Shown one piece after another: positions 34,391 through 44,476 of a stretch of DNA of 62,726 bases. How positions within the stretch are numbered: position 1 is the stretch's first letter; each line of letters starts with the position of its first letter. The stretch comes from Bacteroidia bacterium (GTDB taxonomy: Bacteria; Bacteroidota; Bacteroidia; Chitinophagales; UBA2359), in the NCBI GenBank assembly GCA_030427245.1, contig JAUHXA010000040.1, forward strand, positions 1 to 62,726, given 5' to 3'. Below the pieces are notes generated by a model that was not told the origin of the DNA, did no database searches, and was given only the letters and a program-made list of their open reading frames with translations. Position numbers and translations under genes: made by a program.

Positions 34391-36880
34391 ATGCAAAAAA
34401 CAATACTTCTTTTACTCACCTTTTGGGCTTCAACGTTTTGTTTCGCACAAAAACACTATTTGGACTGCCAACACTTCAAACAAACTCACCAAGTACAAAA
34501 CCTTCAAAACAAAGCAGTTTTCACCACTGCAATAGCAGATGCGAGAGAGGACAGCCTCGAAATCATGCACTATGATATAAGTCTCAATATCACTGACTTT
34601 ACCAATCGAATCATAGAAGGGAACTGCCTGATTCGGATGTTTACCAAACTCAATGGTGTGAACCAAATCGAATTGGACTTGGAGGATTTAATGGTCGAAA
34701 AAGTAGAAGTCAATGGAGAAGAAGTTGAATTTACTCAAGCACCTCCCAAACTGTATGTACAATTGAAGGAAACGACTGCTGCCGGCAAGTTTTTGGATGT
34801 GAACGTATTTTATGCAGGACGACCTCAAAATACTTCCTTTGGCGGGTTTTATTTCAGTAGCAATTATGCTTACAATTTGGGGGTAGGAATTGGAGTTGAT
34901 CCACCGAACTATGGTCGGGCTTGGTTTCCCTGTTTTGATTCGTTCACCTCCCGTAGCGTGTATGACTTTCACATCACAACTTTAGACAATCACAAAGCCT
35001 TTTGTAATGGGCTATTGCAGGATTTTTCTGTGAATGAAGACGGCACCAAAACTTGGCATTGGCAGTTGCACCAAAACATTCCGACCTATTTGGCATCAGT
35101 AGCCATTTCCGATTACAAAACCCTCGAAAGTACGCATATAGGCGCTTATGATCCGATTCTGATACAATTGGCAGCTCGTGCAGCAGATACAACCAATTTG
35201 AAAGCTTCTTTTGTGCATTTGCCTGATGCGATTGATGCCTTTGAAGCGGCTTATGGCCCGCATCGTTTTGAGCGAATTGGCTTCAATGTAGTACCTTTTG
35301 GCGGTGGTGCAATGGAACACGCTACCAATATTGCCTATCCGAGTTTTGCGGTAGACGGCACCTTGATTTTTGAGGATTTGATGGCGCATGAATTTGGACA
35401 TCATTGGTGGGGTGATTTGGTGACTTGCGAAACGGCGGACGATATGTGGCTAAATGAAGGCTGGGCGAGTTTTGGGGAGCATTTGTTTATGGAGGCGGTC
35501 TATGGTAGAGAAGCCTATTTGTCTTCCGTTACGGCCAATCACATAGAAGTAATGCAATATGCTCATATTCGAGATGGCGGACATTATCCTGTTTCGGGCG
35601 TTCCTTTTGACATTACTTATGGCTCCCATGTTTACAGCAAAGGAGCAGATGTCGCACACACACTTCGGGGCTATATGGGCGACGAGGCATTTTTCAGATG
35701 TATTCGAGAATATATGTCGGCCTTTGCCTTCAAAACGGCATCAAGTGAACAGTTTCGAGACTTTTTGGGCGAATGTTCGGGTTTTGACTTACAGAATTTC
35801 TTCGATGATTGGGTCTTCAATCCAGGATTCCCCCATTTTGCAGTAGATTCTGTGGTGGTTGGTTTTGACGGAAACCCCTTTACCGCAGAGGTGTACATTC
35901 GCCAAAAACTGTATGCTGCACCTGAGTTTTTTGAGCATGTGCCGATGGACATCACTTTTTACGATACCGAATTGAACACATACACCGAAACCATTTCGCT
36001 CAATGGTGAATGTGATATTCATTTTTTTGACCTCCCTTTTTATCCTGTCATGACGGTATTAGATCAAGGCAAAAAAATAAGTGATGCGGTGACAGAAGAC
36101 CAACAGATGATTTCTGCAATAGGAAGTTACGACTTTCCAGATGCAAAAATGGAAGTCGTTGTCAATCAAATTGCAGATTCTACATTGCTGCGAATCGAAC
36201 ATCATTGGGCGGCTCCCGACCGTATGGAGAATGCGCCCGAAGGTGTGATTTTTTCGCCTAATCGCTATTGGAAAGTGGACGGCATTCGCTACAATTTGTT
36301 TCTGGCTTCTGCAACGATTGAATACAATGGAGCAAATACGCTCAATGGCGGTTATCTGGACAATGAACTGATGACTGGTTCGGAAAGTGCTTTGTCGCTT
36401 TATCACCGAGCAACTTCTGCGGATGATTGGCAAAAAGTTTCGAGTGTGACTCAAGATGTGGGGAGTAGCTCGACGGACAGAAGAGGCAGTTTCACCATCA
36501 ACAACCTTCAATTTGGGGAATACACCTTAGCTTTTTTGGATATGAATCGAAGCGACCCAATCACTACTTCAATGCCCGAATGTATGTTTACGGATATTGC
36601 AGCAACTGATATAGAACAAAATACTTACTTTCAAGTATTTCCGAATCCTTCTTCTAAGGATAACTCCGTTTTGACACTTCATTTTTTGAAGCCAAATCAC
36701 AGTGAAATCACCTTACGAGTGTTTCAACCGAATGGAAAATTACAGCAAGAAGAGGTGATTATTGAAGGGAAAAAAGAACATTTACTTTCTACTGTCAATT
36801 GGGAAAAGGGACTGTATTTATTGCAGGTATTGGAAGAAGGGGAATTGATGGACATGAAACGAGTATTGGTTCTCGACTAA
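34391..36880 (+). CDS. Secreted M1-family metalloaminopeptidase with T9SS type A sorting domain
   Basis: 829 residues from the ATG at 34391, which gives a clean signal peptide (MQKTILLLLTFWASTFCFAQ). The open frame upstream to 34226 is outside it. The zinc site is intact: His333, Glu334 and His337 in HEFGHHWWGD, and Glu356 in WLNEGWASF. GGGAMEHATN corresponds to the exopeptidase GAMEN region but reads GAMEH, a slight deviation that may alter N-terminus recognition. The last ~85 residues (FQVFPNPSSKDNSVLTLHFL, LYLLQV) are a type A C-terminal sorting domain, so the enzyme is exported through the T9SS to the surface or medium. It probably supplies peptides or amino acids from external protein. 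Confidence 0.92.
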   Translation: MQKTILLLLTFWASTFCFAQKHYLDCQHFKQTHQVQNLQNKAVFTTAIADAREDSLEIMHYDISLNITDFTNRIIEGNCLIRMFTKLNGVNQIELDLEDLMVEKVEVNGEEVEFTQAPPKLYVQLKETTAAGKFLDVNVFYAGRPQNTSFGGFYFSSNYAYNLGVGIGVDPPNYGRAWFPCFDSFTSRSVYDFHITTLDNHKAFCNGLLQDFSVNEDGTKTWHWQLHQNIPTYLASVAISDYKTLESTHIGAYDPILIQLAARAADTTNLKASFVHLPDAIDAFEAAYGPHRFERIGFNVVPFGGGAMEHATNIAYPSFAVDGTLIFEDLMAHEFGHHWWGDLVTCETADDMWLNEGWASFGEHLFMEAVYGREAYLSSVTANHIEVMQYAHIRDGGHYPVSGVPFDITYGSHVYSKGADVAHTLRGYMGDEAFFRCIREYMSAFAFKTASSEQFRDFLGECSGFDLQNFFDDWVFNPGFPHFAVDSVVVGFDGNPFTAEVYIRQKLYAAPEFFEHVPMDITFYDTELNTYTETISLNGECDIHFFDLPFYPVMTVLDQGKKISDAVTEDQQMISAIGSYDFPDAKMEVVVNQIADSTLLRIEHHWAAPDRMENAPEGVIFSPNRYWKVDGIRYNLFLASATIEYNGANTLNGGYLDNELMTGSESALSLYHRATSADDWQKVSSVTQDVGSSSTDRRGSFTINNLQFGEYTLAFLDMNRSDPITTSMPECMFTDIAATDIEQNTYFQVFPNPSSKDNSVLTLHFLKPNHSEITLRVFQPNGKLQQEEVIIEGKKEHLLSTVNWEKGLYLLQVLEEGELMDMKRVLVLD

Positions 36881-37000
36881 AATTAGCAAAAAACCAAACT
36901 GTTCCTTTTTTGATTCCATCATTACTTACTTTTGTGGTGAAGTTTTTGTAGATATTGATCGTATTTTTTTTTTAATCCGAAAAACAAACAATTTCAAAAC

Positions 37001-38407
37001 ATGGAGCCTATAACTATAAAATTCGGTACGGACGGATGGCGTGCCATTATTGCGAAAGAATATACAACCAACAATGTGGCGCGTGTGGCGTATGCAACAG
37101 CTCAATGGCTGAAAGAGCGTTATGATGATCCTAAAGCAGTATTGGGGCATGATTGTCGTTTTGGTGGGCCGATGTTTGCCGAGGTGACGGCTAAAGTCTT
37201 ATGTGAGAATGGCGTGAAGGTATATATGGCAGAAGGATATGTTTCTACACCAATGGTTTCGTTGGGTGCGCTAAAATACAATGCAGGTGTGGGTGTTGTG
37301 CTTACCGCAAGTCACAATCCGCCTACCTACAATGGCTATAAGCTAAAAGCTCATTTTGGTGGACCGATGGTTCCTGCAAATATTGCGGAAGTAGAGGCAT
37401 TGATTCCACTTGAAGCGGAGATTCCCTCAACAAGTTTGGAGGACTACAAATTACAAGGTATGCTCGAAATCGTACCTTTGGAAGACTTGTATGTGGAGCA
37501 TATTGAAGCTACTTTTGATCTGGAAGCGATTCGCAATTCGGGTATCAAAGTGGCGTATGATGCAATGTATGGGGCTGGCCAAAGAGTCATGCAAAGATTG
37601 TTGCCTGATGCAGTTTTTTTGCACTGTGACCACAACCCTGGCTTCAAAGGACGTGCTCCTGAACCGATTCACAAAAACTTGTTGGAGTTTTCGGAATTGA
37701 TAGCCAATAGAGGAGACATTCAGATTGGTATAGCAAACGATGGTGATGCGGATAGAATTGGGATGTATGACAGCAAGGGCAATTTTGTGGATTCCCACCA
37801 TATTATTTTGTTGGCAATCCATTATTTACATAAAATCAAAGGTTGGGATGGAAAAGTAGTCATTGCTTTTTCGGTAACAGACCGAGTCAAACGATTGTGT
37901 GAAGCGTATGGTTTGGAGGTAGAAGTGACCAAGATTGGCTTCAAATACATCGGCGAAATTATGATCAAAGACGATGTTTTGTTGGGTGGTGAAGAATCGG
38001 GTGGTATTGCAGTGAAAGGTCACATTCCCGAACGAGATGGCATTTGGATGGGGCTGCTCTTGATTGAATTGATGGCAAAGACGGGCAAAACGATAGATGA
38101 GTTGATTCTCGAAATGTACGAGAAAGTGGGTGCTTTTACCTTCGAAAGAGACGACCTGCACATCTCCAATGAGCTGAAACAGGAAATCATGCAAAACTGT
38201 GCGGATGGAAAATATGAGCGTTTTGGCAATCGCTTGGTAGAACGTGTAGAATCCATTGATGGCTTCAAGTTCCATTTGGATGGTGGTGACTGGGTCATGA
38301 TTCGACCTTCTGGGACGGAGCCTGTTTTGAGAGTGTATGCGGAAGCGGGTTCGCCTACTGCTGTGCGAATTTTGTTGGATACCGTTCACCAAAGTTTGAA
38401 GGGCTAA
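37001..38407 (+). CDS. Phosphoglucomutase/phosphomannomutase family enzyme
   Basis: 468 residues. Signature motifs of the alpha-D-phosphohexomutases are all present: catalytic Ser104 in LTASHNPP, the metal loop Asp247-Gly-Asp249-Ala-Asp251-Arg, the sugar-binding GGEESGGI, and the phosphate-binding RPSGTEPVLRVY. It interconverts hexose 1- and 6-phosphates in the cytoplasm, linking glycolysis to nucleotide-sugar synthesis. Glucose versus mannose preference cannot be read safely. A -7-like TACTTTTG (36927-36934) precedes it, and a terminator follows the stop at 38407. Confidence 0.93.
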   Translation: MEPITIKFGTDGWRAIIAKEYTTNNVARVAYATAQWLKERYDDPKAVLGHDCRFGGPMFAEVTAKVLCENGVKVYMAEGYVSTPMVSLGALKYNAGVGVVLTASHNPPTYNGYKLKAHFGGPMVPANIAEVEALIPLEAEIPSTSLEDYKLQGMLEIVPLEDLYVEHIEATFDLEAIRNSGIKVAYDAMYGAGQRVMQRLLPDAVFLHCDHNPGFKGRAPEPIHKNLLEFSELIANRGDIQIGIANDGDADRIGMYDSKGNFVDSHHIILLAIHYLHKIKGWDGKVVIAFSVTDRVKRLCEAYGLEVEVTKIGFKYIGEIMIKDDVLLGGEESGGIAVKGHIPERDGIWMGLLLIELMAKTGKTIDELILEMYEKVGAFTFERDDLHISNELKQEIMQNCADGKYERFGNRLVERVESIDGFKFHLDGGDWVMIRPSGTEPVLRVYAEAGSPTAVRILLDTVHQSLKG

Positions 38408-38449
38408 GATTAGAGTCTTAGACTTTGGAATTTAATTTAAAGAAGTGTC

Positions 38450-38488
38450 AAAAAGGTGTTTCATATAAGAATGAGACACCTTTTTTAT
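38450..38488 (+). terminator. Rho-independent terminator of the phosphohexomutase gene
   Basis: The stem GGTGTTTCAT/ATGAGACACC (one U-G pair) with a six-base loop, A5 before and T6 after. It lies between convergent genes and can serve both. Confidence 0.9.
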
Positions 38489-38506
38489 TTTCCGTAGATT
38501 TGGAGA

Positions 38507-40414
38507 TTACGATAATCCTCTAAAAACACCAATCTCTCTCCTTTTCATCACCTCCACTACTTCCTCCAAAACATCAGGATTTTCAATGGTAGAAGGCATC
38601 TGATAGGCTTTACCATCTGCAATATAGCGCATGATTTTGCGAAGAATCTTACCCGACCGAGTTTTCGGCAAACGCTCTGCAATCGCCACTTGTTTGAAGC
38701 AAGCTACCGCCCCCACTTCTTTACGAACCATTTGCACCAATTCCGCCTGCAATTCATCCTCCGAAATAGCCACTCCTTGCTTCAGAACCACAAAACCCAC
38801 AGGCACCTGCCCCCGTAATTCATCCGCAATACCCGTCACTGCACATTCCGCCACCGCAGAATGAGAAGCCACCACTTCCTCCATATCCGCAGTCGACAAT
38901 CGGTGTCCTGCCACATTGATTACATCGTCCATTCGCCCTGTAATAAACACATACCCATCCTTATCCTTATAGCCACCATCACCCGAAAAATAGTAGTCTT
39001 CAAAGGGCATCAAATAACTCTCTATGAACCGAATATCATCTTCCCACAAAGTCGGCAGACAACTTGGAGGAAGCGGCAACTTGATGACCACACTGCCTTC
39101 TTCATTTGGCTCTGCCTCGGTATTATCCGACCGCAAAATCCGCACATCGTAGCCACAAACGGGCTTTGTAGCAGAGCCAGGTTTGGTTTCGTGAAGCGGG
39201 TAACCTGCCATATTTGCCAACATTGCCCAGCCCGATTCGGTCTGCCACCAATGATCAATCACAGGCACACCCAACAAATCTTTCGCCCAATTGTAGGTCG
39301 CTACATCGCAGCGTTCACCCGCCAAAAACAAATATTGAAGGGAAGAAATATCGTACTTTTTCAACAACTCGCCTCCCGAATCCTCTTTTTTGATGGCACG
39401 AATCGCAGTGGGTGCGGTAAACAAAGTTTTGACCTTGTGTTCTGCAATCACCCGCCAAAATGTACCCGCATCGGGCGTTTTGATGGGTTTCCCTTCAAAC
39501 AAAATCGTGGTGCAGCCGTGAATCAAAGGAGCATACACAATATAAGAATGTCCAACCACCCAACCCACATCCGAAGCCGCCCAATAGACATCACCCGAAT
39601 TGACTCCATAAACCGCCTTCATGCTGTATTTCATCGCCACCGCATGACCACCATTGTCTCGCACAATTCCCTTGGGCTTGCCCGTTGTACCAGAAGTGTA
39701 GAGAATGTAAAGTGGGTCGGTTGCATCGACAGGCACACAATCAGTCATTTCTGCATCGACCATCAATTCTTCCCAATCCAAATCTCGCCCTTTCTGCATA
39801 TTCGCTTCCATTTCGGGGCGTTGATATACAATGACATTTTCGGGTTGGTGTTCCGCCTGTTCGATTGCAGCATCAATAATCGGTTTGTAATGAATTTTCT
39901 TGCTGACTTCAATGCCTCCGCTTGCCGCCAAAATCAGTTTGGGGCGAGCATCATCTATCCGAATCGCCAACTCCCTCGCTGCAAAACCACCAAACACCAC
40001 ACTATGCACTGCTCCTATTCTTGCACAAGCCAACATCGCCACCACCGTTTGTAGAATCATCGGCATGTAAATCACCACTCTATCGCCTTTTTCAATCCCC
40101 AAACCCTTCAATACACCTGCAAACAAAGCGACTTCATCCCGCAGTTCTCGGTAGGTGATTTTTCGGATGGTGTTGGTGACTGGCGAATCGTAAATTACCG
40201 CCAATTGCTCCGCCCTGCCATTCGCTACATGGTAGTCCAATGCCAAATGACAGGTGTTCAGTTTACCGCCTTCAAACCATCGGTACAACCCCAGTTCGTT
40301 TTGGGTCAATCCTTGTGGAGGTGATGTAAACCATTCTATTTGTTGGGCTTGTTCGAGCCAAAAGGCATTGGGGTTTTTGATGCTGTTTTGGTAGTCGGTG
40401 TTGTAGTTTGACAT
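38507..40414 (-). CDS. prpE: Acyl-CoA synthetase, propionyl-CoA synthetase (PrpE)-like
   Basis: 635 residues of the acetyl/propionyl-CoA ligase family. The motifs are YTSGTTGKPKGIV, WWQTESGW, ITGRMDDVINVAGHRLST and LPKTRSGKILRK, with Lys589 the conserved, normally acetylation-regulated lysine. The segment GGIEVSKKIHYKPIIDAAIE and the WQTESGW form (the Acs in this window has WQTETGG) favour the PrpE/ACSS3 branch, which prefers propionate. It acts in the cytoplasm, forming acyl-CoA, AMP and PPi. It is the last gene of a minus-strand cluster of acetate-module regulators, although 273 bp separate it from the receiver gene upstream. The substrate is inferred. Confidence 0.85.
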   Translation of the reverse strand: MSNYNTDYQNSIKNPNAFWLEQAQQIEWFTSPPQGLTQNELGLYRWFEGGKLNTCHLALDYHVANGRAEQLAVIYDSPVTNTIRKITYRELRDEVALFAGVLKGLGIEKGDRVVIYMPMILQTVVAMLACARIGAVHSVVFGGFAARELAIRIDDARPKLILAASGGIEVSKKIHYKPIIDAAIEQAEHQPENVIVYQRPEMEANMQKGRDLDWEELMVDAEMTDCVPVDATDPLYILYTSGTTGKPKGIVRDNGGHAVAMKYSMKAVYGVNSGDVYWAASDVGWVVGHSYIVYAPLIHGCTTILFEGKPIKTPDAGTFWRVIAEHKVKTLFTAPTAIRAIKKEDSGGELLKKYDISSLQYLFLAGERCDVATYNWAKDLLGVPVIDHWWQTESGWAMLANMAGYPLHETKPGSATKPVCGYDVRILRSDNTEAEPNEEGSVVIKLPLPPSCLPTLWEDDIRFIESYLMPFEDYYFSGDGGYKDKDGYVFITGRMDDVINVAGHRLSTADMEEVVASHSAVAECAVTGIADELRGQVPVGFVVLKQGVAISEDELQAELVQMVRKEVGAVACFKQVAIAERLPKTRSGKILRKIMRYIADGKAYQMPSTIENPDVLEEVVEVMKRREIGVFRGLS

Positions 40415-40687
40415 AATTAAAATATTTAAGTAGTTATATGTTTGAATGTTTTTTTACAAAAAAAAATGTAAATTTCAGAGCAAGCAGTGATTTTCCATCA
40501 ATAGCGAGGGGTTTTATTGGTTTTCAAAAAATAGTTCTCCGAGCAGGCTGTGTTTTGTAAAGTCCGTTAGGACTTGAATATTTGTAGAAAATGATAGAAG
40601 AAATGACAGAACTCCATCAGAGTTCAACCCAAACACTGATTGGATGGAAATCACACCTTATGATGGGAAAAATCTAAAATTTAGATT

Positions 40688-41071
40688 CTATCCTTCTATA
40701 GAAATATGCTCCAACATTTCGTCCACTCTCTCGACCAAATCTCTCGTCGAAAAGGGTTTGGTGATGTACATATCTGCTCCTTTTGCATAGCCTTTTATTT
40801 TGTCTTCCTGTCTGCCTTTTGCGGTGAGGTACACAATGCAGACATCATCCCATTCGGGGTTCTCACGAACTCGTTTGGAGACTTCGTAGCCATCCATAAT
40901 GGGCATCATCACATCCAACAAAATGAGGTGAGGCGTTTTGGCTTCGATTTGCTGAATGGCTTCTATACCATTGTTAGCCGTATCTACTTCATAGTCATTT
41001 TGTTGTAAAATGAATTGAAGTGAGGTGACGATATTGGGTTCATCATCAACAATTAATATTCTCTTGTTCAT
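40688..41071 (-). CDS. Stand-alone response regulator receiver
   Basis: 127 residues, a single CheY-like receiver: acidic Asp9/Asp10, phospho-acceptor Asp53 in LLDVMMP, Thr83 in YLTAKG and Lys105 in YITKPF. No output domain. It lies in the cluster with the SSS-transporter/histidine-kinase fusion and is the natural candidate to receive its phosphate. Without a DNA-binding part it must act on another protein, such as the neighbouring cNMP/CBS/DUF294 protein or a second regulator (inference). Confidence 0.92.
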   Translation of the reverse strand: MNKRILIVDDEPNIVTSLQFILQQNDYEVDTANNGIEAIQQIEAKTPHLILLDVMMPIMDGYEVSKRVRENPEWDDVCIVYLTAKGRQEDKIKGYAKGADMYITKPFSTRDLVERVDEMLEHISIEG

Positions 41072-41152
41072 ATTGTTGTCTTTTCAAAAAATGTTTGCGG
41101 CAGCACTAATATAGGCAAAACATTTGAAGTCTGCCAATTCTTCTCCACCATT

Positions 41153-41845
41153 TTACCGCATCAAATCTTTTAAATTTTGAATGCCATTTTTTTGCAGCAA
41201 ATGAACCAACTTCAAAAACAAAACAGCCGTTGTGTAAGCGTCTCCCCATGCCGTATGTCGCTCCACCGTTTCAACATCATACCTTTCACAAAGAGCATCT
41301 AAGGTGTATTTTTTGCGGTCATAAGCAGAAGACTGGTCAAACAATCCCCTTTCCAATCTGATTGCCAGTTTTGCAGTATCTAATTGATAATTGTAGAATT
41401 TGAAGTCGGGATAAAAATGGGTCATTGCTTTGTTCAACATCGCTACATCAAAGGCTGTGTGGTGTGCCACAATGATGCTGTTGTCCAAATAGGTCAAAAA
41501 TTCTTGCAACGCAATTTGTTTTTTCGTTCCTTCTTTCAAATCTTTTGGACGCAAACCATGTATGGCAATTCCCTCTTTGTTCATCGGTACACCGTCCTCA
41601 TTATACAATACCCACTCAACTGCATCCTTCACCAAAATCGCCTTTTCTTCAATACACACCGTTCCGATGGAGAGCAACTGGTCTTTTTGTATGTCCAAAC
41701 CCGTTGTTTCGGTGTCCAATACCACAAATCGCAGGGCTTCAATAGCCGTTTGTTTTGAGGGTAGATTTGATTTTGCAGCGAAATAATCTGCCATCCAATT
41801 GGGACGTGGAGGAGGCTTTGAGAATAGTTTTTTGAAGAAAGACAT
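41153..41845 (-). CDS. DnaQ-like 3'-5' exonuclease (DEDD family)
   Basis: 230 residues from 41845; a start at 41869 would overlap the upstream gene. Exonuclease motif I is VVLDTETTGLD (Asp44, Glu46). Motif II is in IIVAHHTAFDVAMLN. Motif III is probably ERHTAWGDAYTTA (His and Asp of the DEDDh type). Proteins like this often sit beside DUF294/CBS proteins and SSS-kinase fusions in acetate-utilisation clusters of other bacteria (established co-occurrence, purpose unclear). The gene starts 4 nt after the DUF294 gene, so translation is probably coupled. Confidence 0.9.
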   Translation of the reverse strand: MSFFKKLFSKPPPRPNWMADYFAAKSNLPSKQTAIEALRFVVLDTETTGLDIQKDQLLSIGTVCIEEKAILVKDAVEWVLYNEDGVPMNKEGIAIHGLRPKDLKEGTKKQIALQEFLTYLDNSIIVAHHTAFDVAMLNKAMTHFYPDFKFYNYQLDTAKLAIRLERGLFDQSSAYDRKKYTLDALCERYDVETVERHTAWGDAYTTAVLFLKLVHLLQKNGIQNLKDLMR

Positions 41846-41849
41846 AGTT

Positions 41850-43826
41850 TCAAATATAAGTGATTCCAAACCGATTTTTTACATACAACTGCACACTCTC
41901 AACGGTACTAAATGCCGTTCTAAGCGTTTGCCGTTCAATCTTATTCAAGTCATCGGGTTGAATAAACCGCCCTGAATCATTGTTTTTGAAGCCGTTCAAA
42001 GCCCGATAGCGCACAAACAATTCGTAAGCCATTGCAGCTTCTTCAAACAAATCGGCTCGTTCAGGAATCAAGGACTTCAATTGTTCAAAACGCTTGAAGG
42101 TATTGTGGATATTCACTTGATTTTCTGCCAAAGTAAGTAATCTTGCAGCATCCGTCAAGGGCATCATACTCCTCAATTTGATGTCGAACAAGTCTTTGTT
42201 TTCGCCCGATTTTTCGACGATAAAATTTTTGAAGAAACTCAAAGGAGGCGGATTTTTCAAAGTATTCATCGCTAAGAAATTCAAAAACCCACCCCGTCCA
42301 GCTTCAATTTTCTCCAATATAAACGTCTGCAATTCATCCGCCAATGTCATGTCGCCATAAGTGCCTCTCAAATCAAAAAAGATGGAACTGTGCATCAATG
42401 CCATCGGTTCGGGTACTCCAATCCAATCCGCAAAATAGCCTTTCCATACCTCCAATGGCTGATTCCACTTGGGATTGCTCGCCATGATTTCCCCTTTGCA
42501 AAGCGCAAAACCACAGGCATGAAGTATTTCCACGGTGTATGTTCCCAACTTCAAAAAATAAGCCGCCGCCTTCTCTGCCCATTCTTCCGATGGATTTTCA
42601 TACACAATCGCATTGTCTTGATCAGTTCGCAACAACTGTTCCCCCCTTCCTTCACTTCCCAAAGACAGCCAACAAAACTGCAAAGGCGGATGCTCAAAAC
42701 CTTCTTTCTCCAATCTTTGCAGCGAAAACTCGATGGCTTGGTGAATCAAGACATCGTTGATTTCGGTCATGATGTCGGTGATGAATTCGATGTTCACCTC
42801 CTGTTTCAAGTAGTTGATTATCAGTTGTTCGGCTCGATTTCTTATCTGCGCCAATTTGTCAATGCTTCGGGTTTTGAGCATTCGCTTCACCAAAATAGCG
42901 GGGTCATTGCCATGCAGCAACAAAATATCGTGTTCGGACGCAATGCCCAAAATAGGCGATTCGGGGCTACCATCTTCCGTAACGACCAAGTGGCGCACCT
43001 TGTATTTCATCATTTGGATAATGTACTCAGATACCGTAGAATGAGGCAGAATCGTTCGTACAGGCTGGCTCATAATTTCGGTTATAGGCGCATGGGAGTC
43101 AATGTTTTTTGCGATGACTTTTCGAGTAAAATCGGTATCAGTCACAATGCCGATGGGGTGATTTTGGTCGTTGATTACGATGGTCGAGCCAATTTTGCGC
43201 TCTGCCATTTTTTGGGCAACTTCTTGAATACTTGCCTTTGGCTGACAGGTCGCAACATCTTCTATCGGATTGACAATCAATATATCCTCTTGACTCATAA
43301 ATTGAGTGGTCAATTCTCGTTCAAGAAAATACAATTCTTTCCTTTTGCCCTTCTTAGTCTCCTCCTCCTTCGCCTCTCCTTCAATTTCCTCCTCCCGAAC
43401 AACAGGCATTCCAGACGCAAAGCCCGATGCAAAAAACAAAGCAACTTTTGGATGTTCTTCCAACAAACTCAAAAAAACAGCTTGAGGAATCGCATACACC
43501 AAACTGTCTTCTTCTGCAATCGCTGTTCCCAAATACGGCTTATCGCTCAAAACTCCCCTCACTCCAAAAATGTCTCCTTCATCGCACATATCAATCAATT
43601 GTGTGCTTTCTTCAAAGGCTTTCACAATGTCAATTCGCCCTTTGTGCAGCACATAGGCAAAGGGATTGGCGGCAGTTCCTTCTTCAAAAATGGCTTCTTT
43701 TTTGCCGAAATACTGTACTTCGACTGATTGGCAAACGGTTAGGAGTGCCGTTTTGGGAAGGTAGGAAAACGGGGGGAACTTTTTTAGGAAGTCTTGGATT
43801 CTGGTAGCTATGTGATTGGAGGGCAT
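41850..43826 (-). CDS. cNMP-binding, double CBS and DUF294 nucleotidyltransferase-like protein
   Basis: 658 residues from the ATG at 43826; a start at 43997 would run into rloB. Residues ~10-125 are a cyclic-nucleotide-binding fold (IFEEGTAANPFAYVLHKGRI, GDIFGVRG). Two CBS motifs follow (ATCQPKASIQEVAQKMAERK, GIVTDTDFTRKVI; MSQPVRTILPHSTVSEYIIQ). The C-terminal half is the DUF294 pair: nucleotidyltransferase-like (LGSEGRGEQLLRTDQDNAIV) and its substrate-binding-like partner. It is a cytoplasmic regulatory protein, suggested to sense nucleotides and act with the exonuclease and kinase of the same cluster. Function is unproven. Confidence 0.9.
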   Translation of the reverse strand: MPSNHIATRIQDFLKKFPPFSYLPKTALLTVCQSVEVQYFGKKEAIFEEGTAANPFAYVLHKGRIDIVKAFEESTQLIDMCDEGDIFGVRGVLSDKPYLGTAIAEEDSLVYAIPQAVFLSLLEEHPKVALFFASGFASGMPVVREEEIEGEAKEEETKKGKRKELYFLERELTTQFMSQEDILIVNPIEDVATCQPKASIQEVAQKMAERKIGSTIVINDQNHPIGIVTDTDFTRKVIAKNIDSHAPITEIMSQPVRTILPHSTVSEYIIQMMKYKVRHLVVTEDGSPESPILGIASEHDILLLHGNDPAILVKRMLKTRSIDKLAQIRNRAEQLIINYLKQEVNIEFITDIMTEINDVLIHQAIEFSLQRLEKEGFEHPPLQFCWLSLGSEGRGEQLLRTDQDNAIVYENPSEEWAEKAAAYFLKLGTYTVEILHACGFALCKGEIMASNPKWNQPLEVWKGYFADWIGVPEPMALMHSSIFFDLRGTYGDMTLADELQTFILEKIEAGRGGFLNFLAMNTLKNPPPLSFFKNFIVEKSGENKDLFDIKLRSMMPLTDAARLLTLAENQVNIHNTFKRFEQLKSLIPERADLFEEAAMAYELFVRYRALNGFKNNDSGRFIQPDDLNKIERQTLRTAFSTVESVQLYVKNRFGITYI

Positions 43827-43852
43827 AATGAAAATTTTATCGTTTAGGGCGA

Positions 43853-44476
43853 TTAATCTCGCCAGTTTTTTCCCAACAATTCCAACATTTGTTCGGCTAA
43901 TTGGTAAACTTTGGTTTTCATTCTGTCGGGGAAATCTTGTTGTGGTTTTTCGTCTGTATTCTGGGCATTTTTTGCAGCCGTTTCTATCATAGAACAAAAA
44001 ACATTAATATCATAACCATGATTGAAGACTTTGCAAGATTCAATGTGAACCATTGATTTTAAAGCTTTTGGTTTTTCGCCATTGTCTTCAATATCCGTTA
44101 ATATGTGATACAATATCCACACCTCAAAACAAGGATTGCTGATGGCAATATTCCAATTTGTTTCTTGTTGGCAATGAATTATCAAATCTTCAATTTCCTT
44201 TTGTTTCCATCTATCTACGTCCAAAACGAACCAAACCAAATCACCGTCTTTTTCTCGCCAACCTGTTTCTTGAATGTGCTTTCTCAATCTTTCCAGAAAA
44301 TGACTTGGAGCAGATTTGTCTTTTTCTCTGTTTACAACTTCTACGCTGATTCGCAAGTTTTTTTCATGAAACCATGCAAAATAAGCGTCCTCTCTCTCGC
44401 CCTCTGCCACAATCACAAAGAGTCGGGCATCTTTGTGTTGTTCTCCTTTCTTATACCCCCGTTTCTTCTTTGGCAT
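43853..44476 (-). CDS. rloB: RloB-family Toprim-like nuclease of a two-gene defence cassette
   Basis: 207 residues. The basic N-terminus (MPKKKRGYKKGEQHKDARLF) is typical of RloB. The Toprim-like signatures are VAEGEREDAYF (Glu25) and FVLDVDRWK (Asp86, Asp88). SNPCFEVWILYH (113-124) is conserved in the family. It overlaps the upstream AAA ATPase gene by 26 nt, so the two form one unit. RloA/RloB-like pairs (AAA15-type ATPase plus Toprim) resemble abortive-infection systems such as AbiL and, more distantly, PARIS. The likely role is a nuclease effector released when phage is sensed (inference). The active-site residues are intact. Confidence 0.86.
   Translation of the reverse strand: MPKKKRGYKKGEQHKDARLFVIVAEGEREDAYFAWFHEKNLRISVEVVNREKDKSAPSHFLERLRKHIQETGWREKDGDLVWFVLDVDRWKQKEIEDLIIHCQQETNWNIAISNPCFEVWILYHILTDIEDNGEKPKALKSMVHIESCKVFNHGYDINVFCSMIETAAKNAQNTDEKPQQDFPDRMKTKVYQLAEQMLELLGKNWRD

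Noticed and set aside
38861-40054. 397-codon plus-strand open frame
   Set aside because: Antisense to the PrpE-like gene, which carries all ligase motifs; rich in His/Arg as expected of a shadow frame.
42390-43727. 445-codon plus-strand open frame
   Set aside because: It lies wholly antisense to the cNMP/CBS/DUF294 gene, whose domains are clear, and its translation has no family features.
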